Assembly (NCBI GenBank): GCA_009664345.1 | Contig: CP043547.1 | Span: forward strand, 1-64,000 | Direction of reading: 5' to 3' | Origin: Planctomycetales bacterium 10988 | Lineage (GTDB): Bacteria; Planctomycetota; Planctomycetia; Pirellulales; Pb10988 | DNA: 64,000 nucleotides | Shown: one piece after another, positions 8,810 through 17,820 of the stretch | Layout of the letters: each line of letters opens with the position of its first letter | How positions within the stretch are numbered: the first letter of the stretch is position 1 | Notes under the pieces: model-generated | What the model was told of the DNA's origin: nothing | The model's input: only the letters and a program-made list of their open reading frames with translations | The model's database searches: none | Translations under genes and position numbers: made by a program

Positions 8810-9868
8810 CTAGGCATTCAACTTCACATTGGGACTTTCGGACACATTGACCCAAACATGAACATGCGGGGCACCACGGAAATGCCAAACAAAGGACGGC
8901 CCTTCCAGCCGCCAGTTATCCCAAACCTTGTCCTCTCCTAAATCACCCGCTTTGGCAAACGAAAGGTAACAAGCATCCAACCCACCTTGCTTCTCTAAAC
9001 AAGCCCGGACATCTTGGCGATCTACCTTTCGATAAGGCTCAAGCAACTTCTTCAAAACTTTTTGAGCTTGTTCTTTTTGATCCGAAGAAAGTTCCGTAAT
9101 CGGAATTCCTAAGAACGTTCCATCTTTGCCTTGAAAATGAACTTGTTGCTCACGCGGAAGTCGTTGAATTAAAGCTTGTTCGCGTTGCTTTCCATCCAAC
9201 ATTTCATAAACTTTATTTGCTTCTAAAGCTTGCGGCCAATAAACATTGCCGGGATGGTCAGGTTCTTCATAAAAATCTTGGGCGGCATGCCCATAAAATA
9301 AAGGCCCACCGAACGCGACATGTTCGGTTGTATTACCATCGCATCGCATCGTTAAATGCCGACCAGTCATGACAAATTCAAACTTGTCTTCCATCGGCGT
9401 TCCGAAGATGGCAATGTTTTGATCATAACCATAGCCACCGGCATCATCTTCAAGTTGTTTATCAATGGAAGAAATCCAATCCGGGTGATACATTCCTTCA
9501 TAGATCGCGCGAATGATTTCTTGTTGATCTTTAGTAAAAAAGTTACCGGCAATTTCTGGCCGAGTGATATGCCAATTATTTTCTACTCGTGTACGCAACA
9601 AACCCAATTGGGGATGTTCATAATTCCAATCAAAACAAACCGCCCGTTTCTGTCGAGGGTTTAAACTTTCATAAAGTGTTTTTACTAAATGTTCAGGAGT
9701 CGAAGGCGTTTCTTCTTTGGCAACCGCCCAGATCGGAGCACAACCTAAAGTCGCAGTCGCACCGGCGGTTTGTAAAAATTGACGACGGGGAATCGTGAGT
9801 TCTGGCAGGGTATTCGCTTTCTTTTCCGGGCTTTGTGAGAGATTCATAGCTGGGGAATTCGGTGACAT
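8810..9868 (-). CDS. DUF3500-family Tat-exported protein
   Basis: A 352-residue protein with a twin-arginine-type leader (PRRQFLQTAG, about residues 27-36, then a short hydrophobic core), so it is probably folded before export. The mature part fits the DUF3500 family: the opening LNPRQK...FDWNYEHP block, the FEFVMTGRHLTMRCDGN strand, FGGPLFYGH and the closing SFVWHFRGAPHVHVWVN block. The function of DUF3500 proteins is not established; several His residues suggest metal binding. Start fixed by AAGGAG seven bases before ATG. Monocistronic, with its own terminator. Confidence 0.8.
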   Translation of the reverse strand: MSPNSPAMNLSQSPEKKANTLPELTIPRRQFLQTAGATATLGCAPIWAVAKEETPSTPEHLVKTLYESLNPRQKRAVCFDWNYEHPQLGLLRTRVENNWHITRPEIAGNFFTKDQQEIIRAIYEGMYHPDWISSIDKQLEDDAGGYGYDQNIAIFGTPMEDKFEFVMTGRHLTMRCDGNTTEHVAFGGPLFYGHAAQDFYEEPDHPGNVYWPQALEANKVYEMLDGKQREQALIQRLPREQQVHFQGKDGTFLGIPITELSSDQKEQAQKVLKKLLEPYRKVDRQDVRACLEKQGGLDACYLSFAKAGDLGEDKVWDNWRLEGPSFVWHFRGAPHVHVWVNVSESPNVKLNA

Positions 9869-10068
9869 TGGCTATCTCCTTGAACGAGCAGCGGCAAACA
9901 GAGGGTTTCTTCGTAGTCAGATTCTAGAGGGTCTCTCTCCTTTAGTGAATGAACACCAACAAAACGTTTAAAGTTTCGCTAAACTTTTTGAAGAAGATTG
10001 TTCTTTTCTAGAATGATACCGTGGCAAAAGCATTCATTAGAATTCCGTTCATCTAGATTCTAAAACGA

Positions 10069-10899
10069 TCACTTCTGACATTTTCCACAAAAAAATGTAG
10101 AACGCTGAGCTTGTACAATTCGTTCTATTTCTGCCTTCTTACAAAGTGGACAAATTTCACCAGCCTTAGCATAAACACGGTGATGATTTTGATAGGAACC
10201 ATTTTTATTTAACGCATTGCGATAAGTTCCATCGGAAAGTGTCGAACCTTCATAGAGAATCGCTTCGGTCAAGATTCCTTGCATTGCTTGATAAAGGCAT
10301 TTCCATTCCGCTTTAGTTATGGTTTGACAAACACGGCGAGGATGGATTTTGCTTAAATGTAAAATTTCAGCGGCATAAAGATTTCCAATGCCGGCGATGG
10401 CTTTCTGATCAAGTAAAGCGACTTTAATTTCACGGCTACTTTTTTGGAATCTTTGTGTCAATTCTTTTAACGAAACGGTCAACGCATCTGGCCCAAGGGT
10501 TCGATCAAAATGTTGTTGAAATTCTTCGCTTGTAAATAAAGTTACTCCACCTAGACCGCGTCGATCCCAATAAAGCAATTCCTTTGCTCCGGCATTTTTC
10601 AATTTAAATTTCAAACGCAAATGCGATTCGTTCGGCGGATCGGAGACAAGTAACAAGCCGGTCATCCTCGGCTCGATCACCAACAGATTATCGGAGCTGA
10701 GCGAAAGCACGACCCTTTTTCCCTTGCGTGAAATCCCTTCAATCGTCTTTCCTTCAATCCGTTGTTTTAATTTTGCGAGGTCGGGAACCAAGCGAATCGG
10801 CTTCAGCGGGAGATCACACAAAGTCAGTTGTTGGATTTTCCCGCCGACAACAGGTGCAATCCCGCGGCACATGGTCTCTACTTCCGGCAGTTCGGGCAT
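10069..10899 (-). CDS. mutM: Formamidopyrimidine-DNA glycosylase (Fpg/MutM)
   Basis: A bifunctional base-excision repair enzyme that removes 8-oxoguanine and formamidopyrimidines and cleaves the abasic site. The N-terminus MPELPEVE provides the catalytic Pro2 and Glu3. The helix-two-turn-helix contains DQKAIAGIGNLYAAEIL, and the C-terminal zinc finger has C250, C253, C271 and C274 with the conserved Arg at 266. Length 276 is typical. The start must be this ATG because Pro2 has to follow it directly; AAGGA lies just upstream. Nei/endonuclease VIII is excluded by the Fpg-type LPEVE start and conserved KxIAGIGN. Confidence 0.96.
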   Translation of the reverse strand: MPELPEVETMCRGIAPVVGGKIQQLTLCDLPLKPIRLVPDLAKLKQRIEGKTIEGISRKGKRVVLSLSSDNLLVIEPRMTGLLLVSDPPNESHLRLKFKLKNAGAKELLYWDRRGLGGVTLFTSEEFQQHFDRTLGPDALTVSLKELTQRFQKSSREIKVALLDQKAIAGIGNLYAAEILHLSKIHPRRVCQTITKAEWKCLYQAMQGILTEAILYEGSTLSDGTYRNALNKNGSYQNHHRVYAKAGEICPLCKKAEIERIVQAQRSTFFCGKCQK

Positions 10900-11208
10900 G
10901 TCGATCCTTTTCAGGGAGCATCAATGGATTCCTTTAATTATATCGAGATGAAAATCAAATGAACAGAGAAATGGAACAAGCTCCTTGACCAAAGTGAACC
11001 AAAGCGGGAGAATAAGTGTCAGTGGTCAAAGCCTAACAGAATCAGGTAAACCACCTGAAATAGCGACTCTCCATTTACTTTGGGCCACAAACTCTAAAAT
11101 TCTTCCCGATTCTTCGTTAAGATTCTCAGCGAAATGCAGGTTAACCTACCCTGATTGTTGTTCTTCCCGCGAAGTCTGATTTGTCCCCCCCTGGCGTTTA
11201 GGTAAATT
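10900..11208. other. Intergenic region before trpB
   Basis: 309 bases between divergent mutM and trpB. No supported gene. A TTGACC hexamer at about 10984 could be a -35 element for trpB, but the matching -10 is weak. No leader peptide with Trp codons or attenuator hairpin was recognised. Confidence 0.4.
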
Positions 11209-12411
11209 ATGTCCGCTACAAGTCAAGTTCCTGATCAGCATGGCCGCTTTGGCGATTTCGGAGGACGTTACGTTCCAGAAACTTTGGTTCATGCGCTTGA
11301 ACAATTGGACCTTGCCTATCGAGAAGCGATTCGCGATGCAGACTTTTTAAAGACCTTAGACGGCTTGTTGAAAGATTATGTCGGTCGACCTTCGCCGCTT
11401 TATTTCGCGGAGCGTTTGACGGAAGCCTGCGGCGGGGCACAAATTTATTTGAAGCGAGAAGATTTAAATCACACCGGGGCTCACAAGATCAACAACACCG
11501 TGGGCCAGGCATTGCTGACCAAACGAATGGGCAAACAGCGAGTCATTGCCGAAACCGGGGCAGGGCAACATGGTGTAGCGACCGCGACGGCATGTGCTCG
11601 ATTTGGCTTTGAATGCATTGTTTATATGGGTGAAGAAGATATTCGCCGGCAAAGCCTCAATGTTTTTAATATGAAGCGGATGGGAGCCGAAGTTCGCCCC
11701 GTGACGACCGGCTCACGAACCCTACGCGATGCCGTCAATGAAGCGATGCGGGACTGGATGAGTTCCGTGCAAGATACGCATTATATTCTCGGCTCGGTCG
11801 TTGGACCGCATCCCTTCCCGGCGATGGTGCGAGATTTTCAAGCCGTCATCGGTCGCGAAACGATTACGCAAGCCGAAGCTTCTTTTGGAAAACTTCCCGA
11901 TACCGTCGTGGCGTGCGTCGGTGGGGGAAGTAATGCCGCGGGGATGTTTTATCCCTTTGTGGATCATTCCGAAGTCGAACTCGTCGGCGTCGAAGCCGGG
12001 GGACGCTCGAACCTCTTGGGTGATCATGCGGCCCCGCTCACTTATGGACAGCCGGGCGTTTTGCATGGCAGCTTGAGTTATGTGATGCAAGACGAAGATG
12101 GCCAAACCGCCGATGTTCATTCGATTTCTGCCGGGCTTGATTACCCCGGCGTTGGCCCTGAGCATAGCTATTGGAAGCAAACCGGCCGAGTGAATTATAC
12201 CTCTTGCTCTGACAAAGAAGCCCTCGACGCTCACGGCAAGCTGGCTCAACTTGAAGGGATTTTGGCCGCAGTGGAATCCTCGCACGCCATTGCCAAAGCA
12301 ATGCAAATCGCCACAGAACGTTCGCCCGAAGAAAAGGTTGTTGTCTGTTTGTCGGGTCGTGGTGATAAAGATGTCTTTGAAATTGCCCGACTTCTAGAAG
12401 AAGAGATTTAA
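11209..12411 (+). CDS. trpB: Tryptophan synthase beta chain
   Basis: Catalyses the PLP-dependent condensation of indole with serine in the last step of tryptophan synthesis, as an alpha2beta2 complex with TrpA encoded next. The N-terminus has the TrpB signature [15 protein letters not shown]; the PLP Schiff-base lysine is K93 in AHKINN; the catalytic Glu is E115 in [10 protein letters not shown]; the phosphate-binding loop GGGSN is at 238-242. Length 400 is normal for the TrpB1 class. trpA follows after 76 bases on the same strand. No other trp gene is in the window, so the pathway genes are dispersed. Confidence 0.97.
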   Translation: MSATSQVPDQHGRFGDFGGRYVPETLVHALEQLDLAYREAIRDADFLKTLDGLLKDYVGRPSPLYFAERLTEACGGAQIYLKREDLNHTGAHKINNTVGQALLTKRMGKQRVIAETGAGQHGVATATACARFGFECIVYMGEEDIRRQSLNVFNMKRMGAEVRPVTTGSRTLRDAVNEAMRDWMSSVQDTHYILGSVVGPHPFPAMVRDFQAVIGRETITQAEASFGKLPDTVVACVGGGSNAAGMFYPFVDHSEVELVGVEAGGRSNLLGDHAAPLTYGQPGVLHGSLSYVMQDEDGQTADVHSISAGLDYPGVGPEHSYWKQTGRVNYTSCSDKEALDAHGKLAQLEGILAAVESSHAIAKAMQIATERSPEEKVVVCLSGRGDKDVFEIARLLEEEI

Positions 12412-12487
12412 GCGTCAAAGATTCAATAACTCCCGGAATAAACGCCCCGCATCCGCCCCCCAGATCGATTCGAAAAGAAAGCCCTCC

Positions 12488-13285
12488 ATGTCTGCCATTG
12501 ATGATTTGTTTGGACGACTCCGTGCGGAAAACCAAAAGGCATTTATTCCCTTCATCACTGCTGGAGACCCGAATCTGGCGGTAACCAAGGCGATTCTGGA
12601 AGCCTTTGACGCACAAGGTTGCCATCTGGCGGAAATCGGCCTTCCTTACAGCGATCCGATTGCCGATGGCCCGACGATTCAGGCATCGTACACCAGGGCA
12701 CTCGCGGACAAGATCAAAGTGCCTGACATTTTCTCGATGCTCAGCGAAGTCAAATCGCTCTCGATGCCGCGGGTTTGCATGACGAGTTACTCGATTGTTC
12801 ATCGTTTGGGTGAGCAGAAGTTTCTGGAAATGTCCACGACTTCGGGGCTGGCCGGGGCAATCATTCCCGATCTTCCTTTGGAAGAATCCCCTCGCTTCGC
12901 CGGGCTTTGTAAAGAACACGATTTCAGCTTGATTCAACTCGTCACGCCGATGACCCCGCGTGATCGAGCCTTGCGAATTGCCGAAAATTCCAGCGGCTTT
13001 TTATATTTTGTGTCGGTGACGGGCATCACTGGGACACGGGATAGCTTGCCGGAAGACTTGCTACAAAATGTCGCTTGGATGAAAGAACAGACGTCCTTGC
13101 CGGTGTGCGTCGGTTTTGGCATCAGCCGCCCTGATCATGTTCGTGAGTTGCGGGATGTCGCCGATGGTTTGATTGTTGGCTCGGGCATCGTTCGCCACCT
13201 GGAAAGCTGTGATCCCGCAAATCCCGAGGAAACCATTCAAAAAGTCAGCAACTACGTCGGCGAAATGATCGCCGCTTTGAAGTAA
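12488..13285 (+). CDS. trpA: Tryptophan synthase alpha chain
   Basis: Cleaves indole-3-glycerol phosphate and channels indole to TrpB. The TIM-barrel signature AEIGLPYSDPIADGPTIQ holds the two catalytic acids, E49 and D60, at the same numbers as in the E. coli enzyme. The phosphate-binding region reads GFGISRPDHV and GSGIVRHL near residues 210 and 233. Length 265 is typical. ATG follows AAAGCCC with only a weak Shine-Dalgarno. Very probably cotranscribed with trpB. Confidence 0.97.
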   Translation: MSAIDDLFGRLRAENQKAFIPFITAGDPNLAVTKAILEAFDAQGCHLAEIGLPYSDPIADGPTIQASYTRALADKIKVPDIFSMLSEVKSLSMPRVCMTSYSIVHRLGEQKFLEMSTTSGLAGAIIPDLPLEESPRFAGLCKEHDFSLIQLVTPMTPRDRALRIAENSSGFLYFVSVTGITGTRDSLPEDLLQNVAWMKEQTSLPVCVGFGISRPDHVRELRDVADGLIVGSGIVRHLESCDPANPEETIQKVSNYVGEMIAALK

Positions 13286-13306
13286 CTTTGTTCTTGTAAG
13301 AGACTT

Positions 13307-13795
13307 CTATTCGATCCATTCAGAGGAAGCGACGTTTGGCAGTTCGGGAAAGTCCTCTCGTTCCCAAGACCAGGTTGGGTCGGCATTCAAGCATCTGCAG
13401 ATTTCCTCCAGGGTTAATAAACAACCGTGATCGTTCTCGACTACACACCTTGAAGCAAGTTCTCCGACCGATTCGGAAACCACTTGAAAACATCTTCTGG
13501 CTCGCTGAATCCCGCGATAAGTCACACTCAGTAGCGATTCACAATCGACCAGCAACTCTTTGTGGAAACGCGAAGGCTTTTCCCAGTAGTAAAACTCCTC
13601 CACCTCGAAACTTCCATTGAAGTAGTAGTGGAGAAGGATATAGCCATCTTCCTCCATCCGCTTGGCACAAAAATCATGATTCAGGGCGGGATGCAACTCC
13701 TCTGGAACAAGTTCCAACTTCTGAACCAAATCGCGAAGCAAGACTTCCCGGGCTAGCTCTGGCGGGAATAAAATTACAATATTGGGAGCGGACAT
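13307..13795 (-). CDS. Hypothetical protein
   Basis: Not recognised. A 162-residue soluble protein with no signal peptide or membrane segment. The first strand is IVILFPP; the middle is rich in aromatic and acidic residues (HYYFNGSFEVEEFYYWEKP) and there are several cysteines (residues ~44, 85, 102, 116, 125, 134). Its start is ATG with GAGG upstream. It converges with trpA, 21 bases away. A small house-keeping accessory or immunity-type protein are both possible; nothing supports either. Confidence 0.6.
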   Translation of the reverse strand: MSAPNIVILFPPELAREVLLRDLVQKLELVPEELHPALNHDFCAKRMEEDGYILLHYYFNGSFEVEEFYYWEKPSRFHKELLVDCESLLSVTYRGIQRARRCFQVVSESVGELASRCVVENDHGCLLTLEEICRCLNADPTWSWEREDFPELPNVASSEWIE

Positions 13796-14374
13796 GCCTC
13801 GTTACCTCCTCTGAGGCTAATCTTCTAGAATAAGCGAATGACTTAAACCGCTGATCTTCATTCTCTAGGCTATCCAGGTTTTGTCTCTCACTAAAACCCT
13901 TTTGATCGTTGTACTTGCTACGTTCTTCTTGATTGCTACGATCAAGCGGTGATTGGGTGGAATTTTGCTAGCAATTGGGGGAGTTTTTTTCTTAAACCTT
14001 GTGATGATAGCCGCTTCTGGTAAACTAAAGGCTAAGGAATTCCAGACTTCCTTCCGTGAAATTCAATATTATCTTCTGATTCATCTAATCCCCCCACGGT
14101 CGAGGTCGAGTTACGATTGTTCCAGGTCGACCTGCGAACGGAAAGGACCCAGCTTGCGAAGCGTCCTCTCAGTTGATGACGGAAGTTTCTTCGATCCCTT
14201 GATATCTCAAGCCGATTGTTCCGGACAAGATCAAGAAGTGGGGCGGTGTCGTTTATTGGCACGATTCTCCCCAGGGCAACTTGATTGGTCCTTAAAAAAT
14301 ATCTCTCAACTCCGCCTTTTCTGGCGAAGATCAACTCAAATAGACATGACTCATCGTGGAGGAGTTTAAGGCCG
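13796..14374. other. Long leader before the giant FHA gene
   Basis: About 580 bases. A 138-codon TTG-start frame at 13953-14369 was judged spurious (hydrophobic start, then irregular Ser/Arg/Cys composition). The end of the stretch carries GGAGGAG at 14358-14364, the ribosome-binding site for the FHA gene. Promoters are probably here but none could be assigned. Confidence 0.4.
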
Positions 14375-17300
14375 ATGCATGCCAAACTAATTGTCGTTGA
14401 AGGCAAAACCAATCGGCGTGAAATCGAATTAGAGCTTCCGATGTTTGTCGGAAGGCGTCGAGATTCTGATTTAGTCATCATGCACAAGACGGTCAGCCGT
14501 CAGCATTGCGAGCTTTATGAAGAAGGTGGGCAACTCATCGTCCGCGATAATAGCTCGGCCAATGGAACCTATATCAACAACCGCAAAATTAGCCAACAAA
14601 TCCTAAAACCCGGCGATAAGTTGAAAATCGGCCCGATTACATTCTTGGCCGAAATCAAAGAAAAAATCCGAAAAGAAGAAGCCGAAGACGATCCCTTCAC
14701 CGGATTCTTTGAGGATGACAATGCCCCCCCCGCGGAGGCTCATGCTCAAATCGCTACCGATTCGGGTCAGTTTACCAGCGACAAAGCTGAAACGATGCAG
14801 ATGGAGGACTTTGATTCTTCCGACGATGATCCTTGGGGAATCGGTCAGCTTGCCAAGAGCTACGCGGAGTCCCATGAGGATATCGACTACCCTGAGGAAG
14901 TCGAGGACGCGGAAGTCGAAGAAGAGAGCGGATTGCAAGCCCATCAATCCGGAGGCCCAGCCGACCCATCAAACGCTTCTTTTATCGAAGGCATGGAAGA
15001 CGCCGATCTCGTCTACCCTGAAGAGGTTGAAGACGATGATCCCGATTCCATCTTCGAACAATCCGATGCCCAAAACGACACGGAAGAAGCGGAGGATTTT
15101 CTCAACTTTCTCTCTGGAAAAGAGAAAGAAGACGAGCCCAAAGCCGCGGAGGCTCAAACCGCCCCGGTGGAAACCCCTGCGGAAGAGGAATTAGAGGAAT
15201 TTCCGCAAGACGATGCCTCCAGTGAAGAAGAGGATTTCGAAGAGGAGCCGGAGACTTCTTCCTTCCCGCTCTCGCAATTCCCCTCCATGGCAGCCACACC
15301 GGGTTCGATGGATTTCGCCGCTTCTTTAGCCTCCCAAGTCGGCATGGGCGATTCAGAAGAAGGCCAACTCGAAGAGGAACTCGATCAGCTAGAGGACGAG
15401 CTTTCTGAATCTTTCGAAGAACAAGATGACTACGCGGAAGGCTACTCCGATGACGAGATGGATTCCAAAAGTGAGGAAAACGCTGAGGAGGAAGAGCTAG
15501 ATACCTACCTGGATCTCACCGAACTCGATCCCAATCTACTTGAGGAAGGCCTCCCTGCTGAAGACTCCGAGGAATTGGAACCCTTCTTTGCCCCTCCCGA
15601 GGTGGATGTCGATAGCTCTCCTGATTCTGTCGAGTTTTTAGTGGAGCAATCCCGCTTTGATGAAGATTCCTTCGATTTAGAAACACAGTCAGAAGAGACG
15701 GACCACCTCTCTGGCGCGCAAAGTGGGGATTATTCCTCTTTGGGAATTGCGGAACTCGCCGCCGAAGAGGGACTTCTAGGCGAGAACGAGATGGACTTCG
15801 AAGGCTCCATTACCGCTCTCCCTTCCGATCAAGAGTTCGACTCGGAAACAGACGACGAAAACCCTTTTACTTCGGATACCTTCAAGAGCCTTTTGGGAGG
15901 TACGGACCAAGCGGAAGAAGAGTTGGGCGATGATTTTTATGAAGATGCCGAAGACGAAGAAGCAATCACCGCTACCGAAGACCTTCCCGAGGAAGAAGAG
16001 GAAACTTCCGCACAGGACCAAATCGCCAGCCTGATTCAAGACCTGAAACAACAAGGCCAGGACGAGAGCGAGGAAGAAGGTGACTTTTTTGCAGAAGATG
16101 CAGAAAACGAGAACGATCTCAGCTCAGCGATCAGCCTCGCCGAAGAACCGGAGATTGATTCGGAACTCCCCGAAGAGGCCGCTTCCTTCGACCTTGACAT
16201 TCCCCAAGAGGAGATCGCTGCGGTAGAACCGGATGAAGTCGCTGCTTACGATGAGGATTCTCCCGAGATGAGCGGACTCTTCGGAGAGCCGCTGGGCCAG
16301 TCGGAAAAGAAAGCGGAGTCCCTCGAACCCGAAGAGGAACCCTCGCTGGGGGAGTCCGAGGAAGCCTTCTACCAGAAGGAGACAACCCCGCCTGACGCTG
16401 AAGAACCAGAGGATTCTGAGGTTGTCGCTGAAGCGGTCGAGCAATTTTCGGAAGAGGAGATCGCCGAAGAGCTGGAGGAAAAGCCCTTTGACGAAATGGC
16501 CGAACTGGAGGCCGCCGCGGAAGAGATAGAGGAAACCACAGCCGAAGATTCGGATTCTGAGAATGAAGACAAAGGAGACCCGGAATCCGAAGAAGAGGAA
16601 GCAGTTGCGACGCTCTCAATCACGGAGGAACCCGAAGTAGAGGCCGAAACTCCCGAAGAAGTCGAGGAAGAGGTCCTCGATATCTCTTGGCCGGAAGGCT
16701 ACGGCGAAAGTTCTAAGCCATCGGAGGAAGACTCAGAAGAACCCAGCGAAGAGGTAGAGGTTTCAGCAGAAGAAGAAGTCCACGACGTAACGGCCGAAGA
16801 GGAACCAGCCGAAGCAACCATGGAAGAAAAGGAGGAGATCCTCGACATTTCCTGGCCTGTTGGTTACGGCGAGACATCTGAAACTACGCCCTCTGAATCT
16901 GAAGAAGCGGCGATAGACGAAACTCCTGTGGAAGAGCCTCTGTCCGAGGAAACGACCGAAGCAGAAGAATCCGTCATCCACGAGTTCGAAGTGGACTCTT
17001 CTTTGGTAGAATCTCTTGAGGAAGAAGTCGCCGAGGAAGAAGTCGCCGAGGAAGAAGTCGCCGAGGAAGAAGTCGCCGAGGAAGAAGTCGCCGAGGAAGA
17101 AGTCGCCGAGGAAGAAGTCGCCGAGGAAGAAGTCGCCGAGGAAGAAGTCGCCGAGGAAGAAGTCGCCGAGGAAGAAGTCGCCGAGGAAGAAGTCGCCGAG
17201 GAAGAAGTCGCCGAGGAAGAAGTCGCCGAGGAAGAAGTCGCCGAGGAAGAAGTCGCCGAGGAAGAAGTCGCCGAGGAAGAAGTCGCCGAGGAAGAAGTCG

Positions 17301-17599
17301 CCGAGGAAGAAGTCGCCGAGGAAGAAGTCGCCGAGGAAGAAGTCGCCGAGGAAGAAGTCGCCGAGGAAGAAGTCGCCGAGGAAGAAGTCGCCGAGGAAGA
17401 AGTCGCCGAGGAAGAAGTCGCCGAGGAAGAAGTCGCCGAGGAAGAAGTCGCCGAGGAAGAAGTCGCCGAGGAGAAGTCGCCGAGGAAGAAGTCGCCGAGG
17501 AAGAAGTCGCCGAGGAAGAAGTCGCCGAGGAAGAAGTCGCCGAGGAAGAAGTCGCCGAGGAAGAAGTCGCCGAGGAAGAAGTCGAAGCTGCTGAGGTAA
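14375..17599 (+). CDS. Giant FHA/acidic-repeat protein, 5' part (frameshifted)
   Basis: The N-terminus is an FHA phosphothreonine-binding domain (residues 1-94; GR at 26-27, SRQH at 41-44, NSSANGTYIN at 59-68). After it come about 780 residues dominated by Glu, Asp and Ser, with recurring blocks such as LDISWPxGYGE (twice), then 30 perfect EEEVA pentapeptides. One base is missing in the next repeat (near 17472), which throws the frame into EEK, seven SPRKK units and SKLLR before a stop at 17599. Restoring the base joins this frame exactly to the one ending at 19485, 1703 residues in all. Start chosen at 14375 behind GGAGGAG. Probably a cytoplasmic scaffold reading kinase signals; function unknown. 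Confidence 0.75.
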   Translation: MHAKLIVVEGKTNRREIELELPMFVGRRRDSDLVIMHKTVSRQHCELYEEGGQLIVRDNSSANGTYINNRKISQQILKPGDKLKIGPITFLAEIKEKIRKEEAEDDPFTGFFEDDNAPPAEAHAQIATDSGQFTSDKAETMQMEDFDSSDDDPWGIGQLAKSYAESHEDIDYPEEVEDAEVEEESGLQAHQSGGPADPSNASFIEGMEDADLVYPEEVEDDDPDSIFEQSDAQNDTEEAEDFLNFLSGKEKEDEPKAAEAQTAPVETPAEEELEEFPQDDASSEEEDFEEEPETSSFPLSQFPSMAATPGSMDFAASLASQVGMGDSEEGQLEEELDQLEDELSESFEEQDDYAEGYSDDEMDSKSEENAEEEELDTYLDLTELDPNLLEEGLPAEDSEELEPFFAPPEVDVDSSPDSVEFLVEQSRFDEDSFDLETQSEETDHLSGAQSGDYSSLGIAELAAEEGLLGENEMDFEGSITALPSDQEFDSETDDENPFTSDTFKSLLGGTDQAEEELGDDFYEDAEDEEAITATEDLPEEEEETSAQDQIASLIQDLKQQGQDESEEEGDFFAEDAENENDLSSAISLAEEPEIDSELPEEAASFDLDIPQEEIAAVEPDEVAAYDEDSPEMSGLFGEPLGQSEKKAESLEPEEEPSLGESEEAFYQKETTPPDAEEPEDSEVVAEAVEQFSEEEIAEELEEKPFDEMAELEAAAEEIEETTAEDSDSENEDKGDPESEEEEAVATLSITEEPEVEAETPEEVEEEVLDISWPEGYGESSKPSEEDSEEPSEEVEVSAEEEVHDVTAEEEPAEATMEEKEEILDISWPVGYGETSETTPSESEEAAIDETPVEEPLSEETTEAEESVIHEFEVDSSLVESLEEEVAEEEVAEEEVAEEEVAEEEVAEEEVAEEEVAEEEVAEEEVAEEEVAEEEVAEEEVAEEEVAEEEVAEEEVAEEEVAEEEVAEEEVAEEEVAEEEVAEEEVAEEEVAEEEVAEEEVAEEEVAEEEVAEEEVAEEEVAEEEVAEEEVAEEKSPRKKSPRKKSPRKKSPRKKSPRKKSPRKKSPRKKSKLLR
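17018..17586 (+). repeat. 15-bp tandem repeat array encoding EEEVA
   Basis: The unit GAGGAAGAAGTCGCC is repeated perfectly 30 times from 17018 to 17467. Unit 31 (17468-17481) has only 14 bases, lacking one A. Six more perfect units follow from 17482, then a partial unit ending in GTCGAA. In frame it encodes acidic Glu-Glu-Glu-Val-Ala; one base out of frame it encodes basic Ser-Pro-Arg-Lys-Lys. The absence of silent changes between copies implies recent expansion or ongoing homogenisation. Confidence 0.97.
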
Positions 17600-17820
17600 T
17601 CGAAGACACAGAACTTTCCGATGAGAAAGAACCCGAGGTAGAACAAGAATCCTCCGAAGAGCCCGAAGCGGAAGCCTCAACCTCCGAAGAACTGGAAGAG
17701 AAGGTTCTCGATGAAGAGGATGCTCCAACCCCCGAGGCAGTTGAGGAGGAACCTTCCGAACAAGAGCCTGAATCCTCTGAAGAAGACGAACCTGCGGCAG
17801 AAGAATCAGACGAAATCGAA

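Noticed and set aside
10985-11179. 64-codon plus-strand frame before trpB as a leader peptide
   Set aside because: Contains a single Trp codon pattern at most, no attenuator hairpins, and no ribosome-binding site.
12038-12937. 299-codon minus-strand frame opposite trpB/trpA
   Set aside because: Crosses two certain genes and their spacer; no motif or start signal.
13953-14369. 138-codon TTG-start frame before the giant FHA gene
   Set aside because: No ribosome-binding site, irregular composition after residue 30, and it ends six bases before the FHA start, so it looks accidental.
17018-17586. Possible CRISPR array
   Set aside because: The repeats are contiguous 15-base units without spacers, inside a coding frame, and no cas genes are present.
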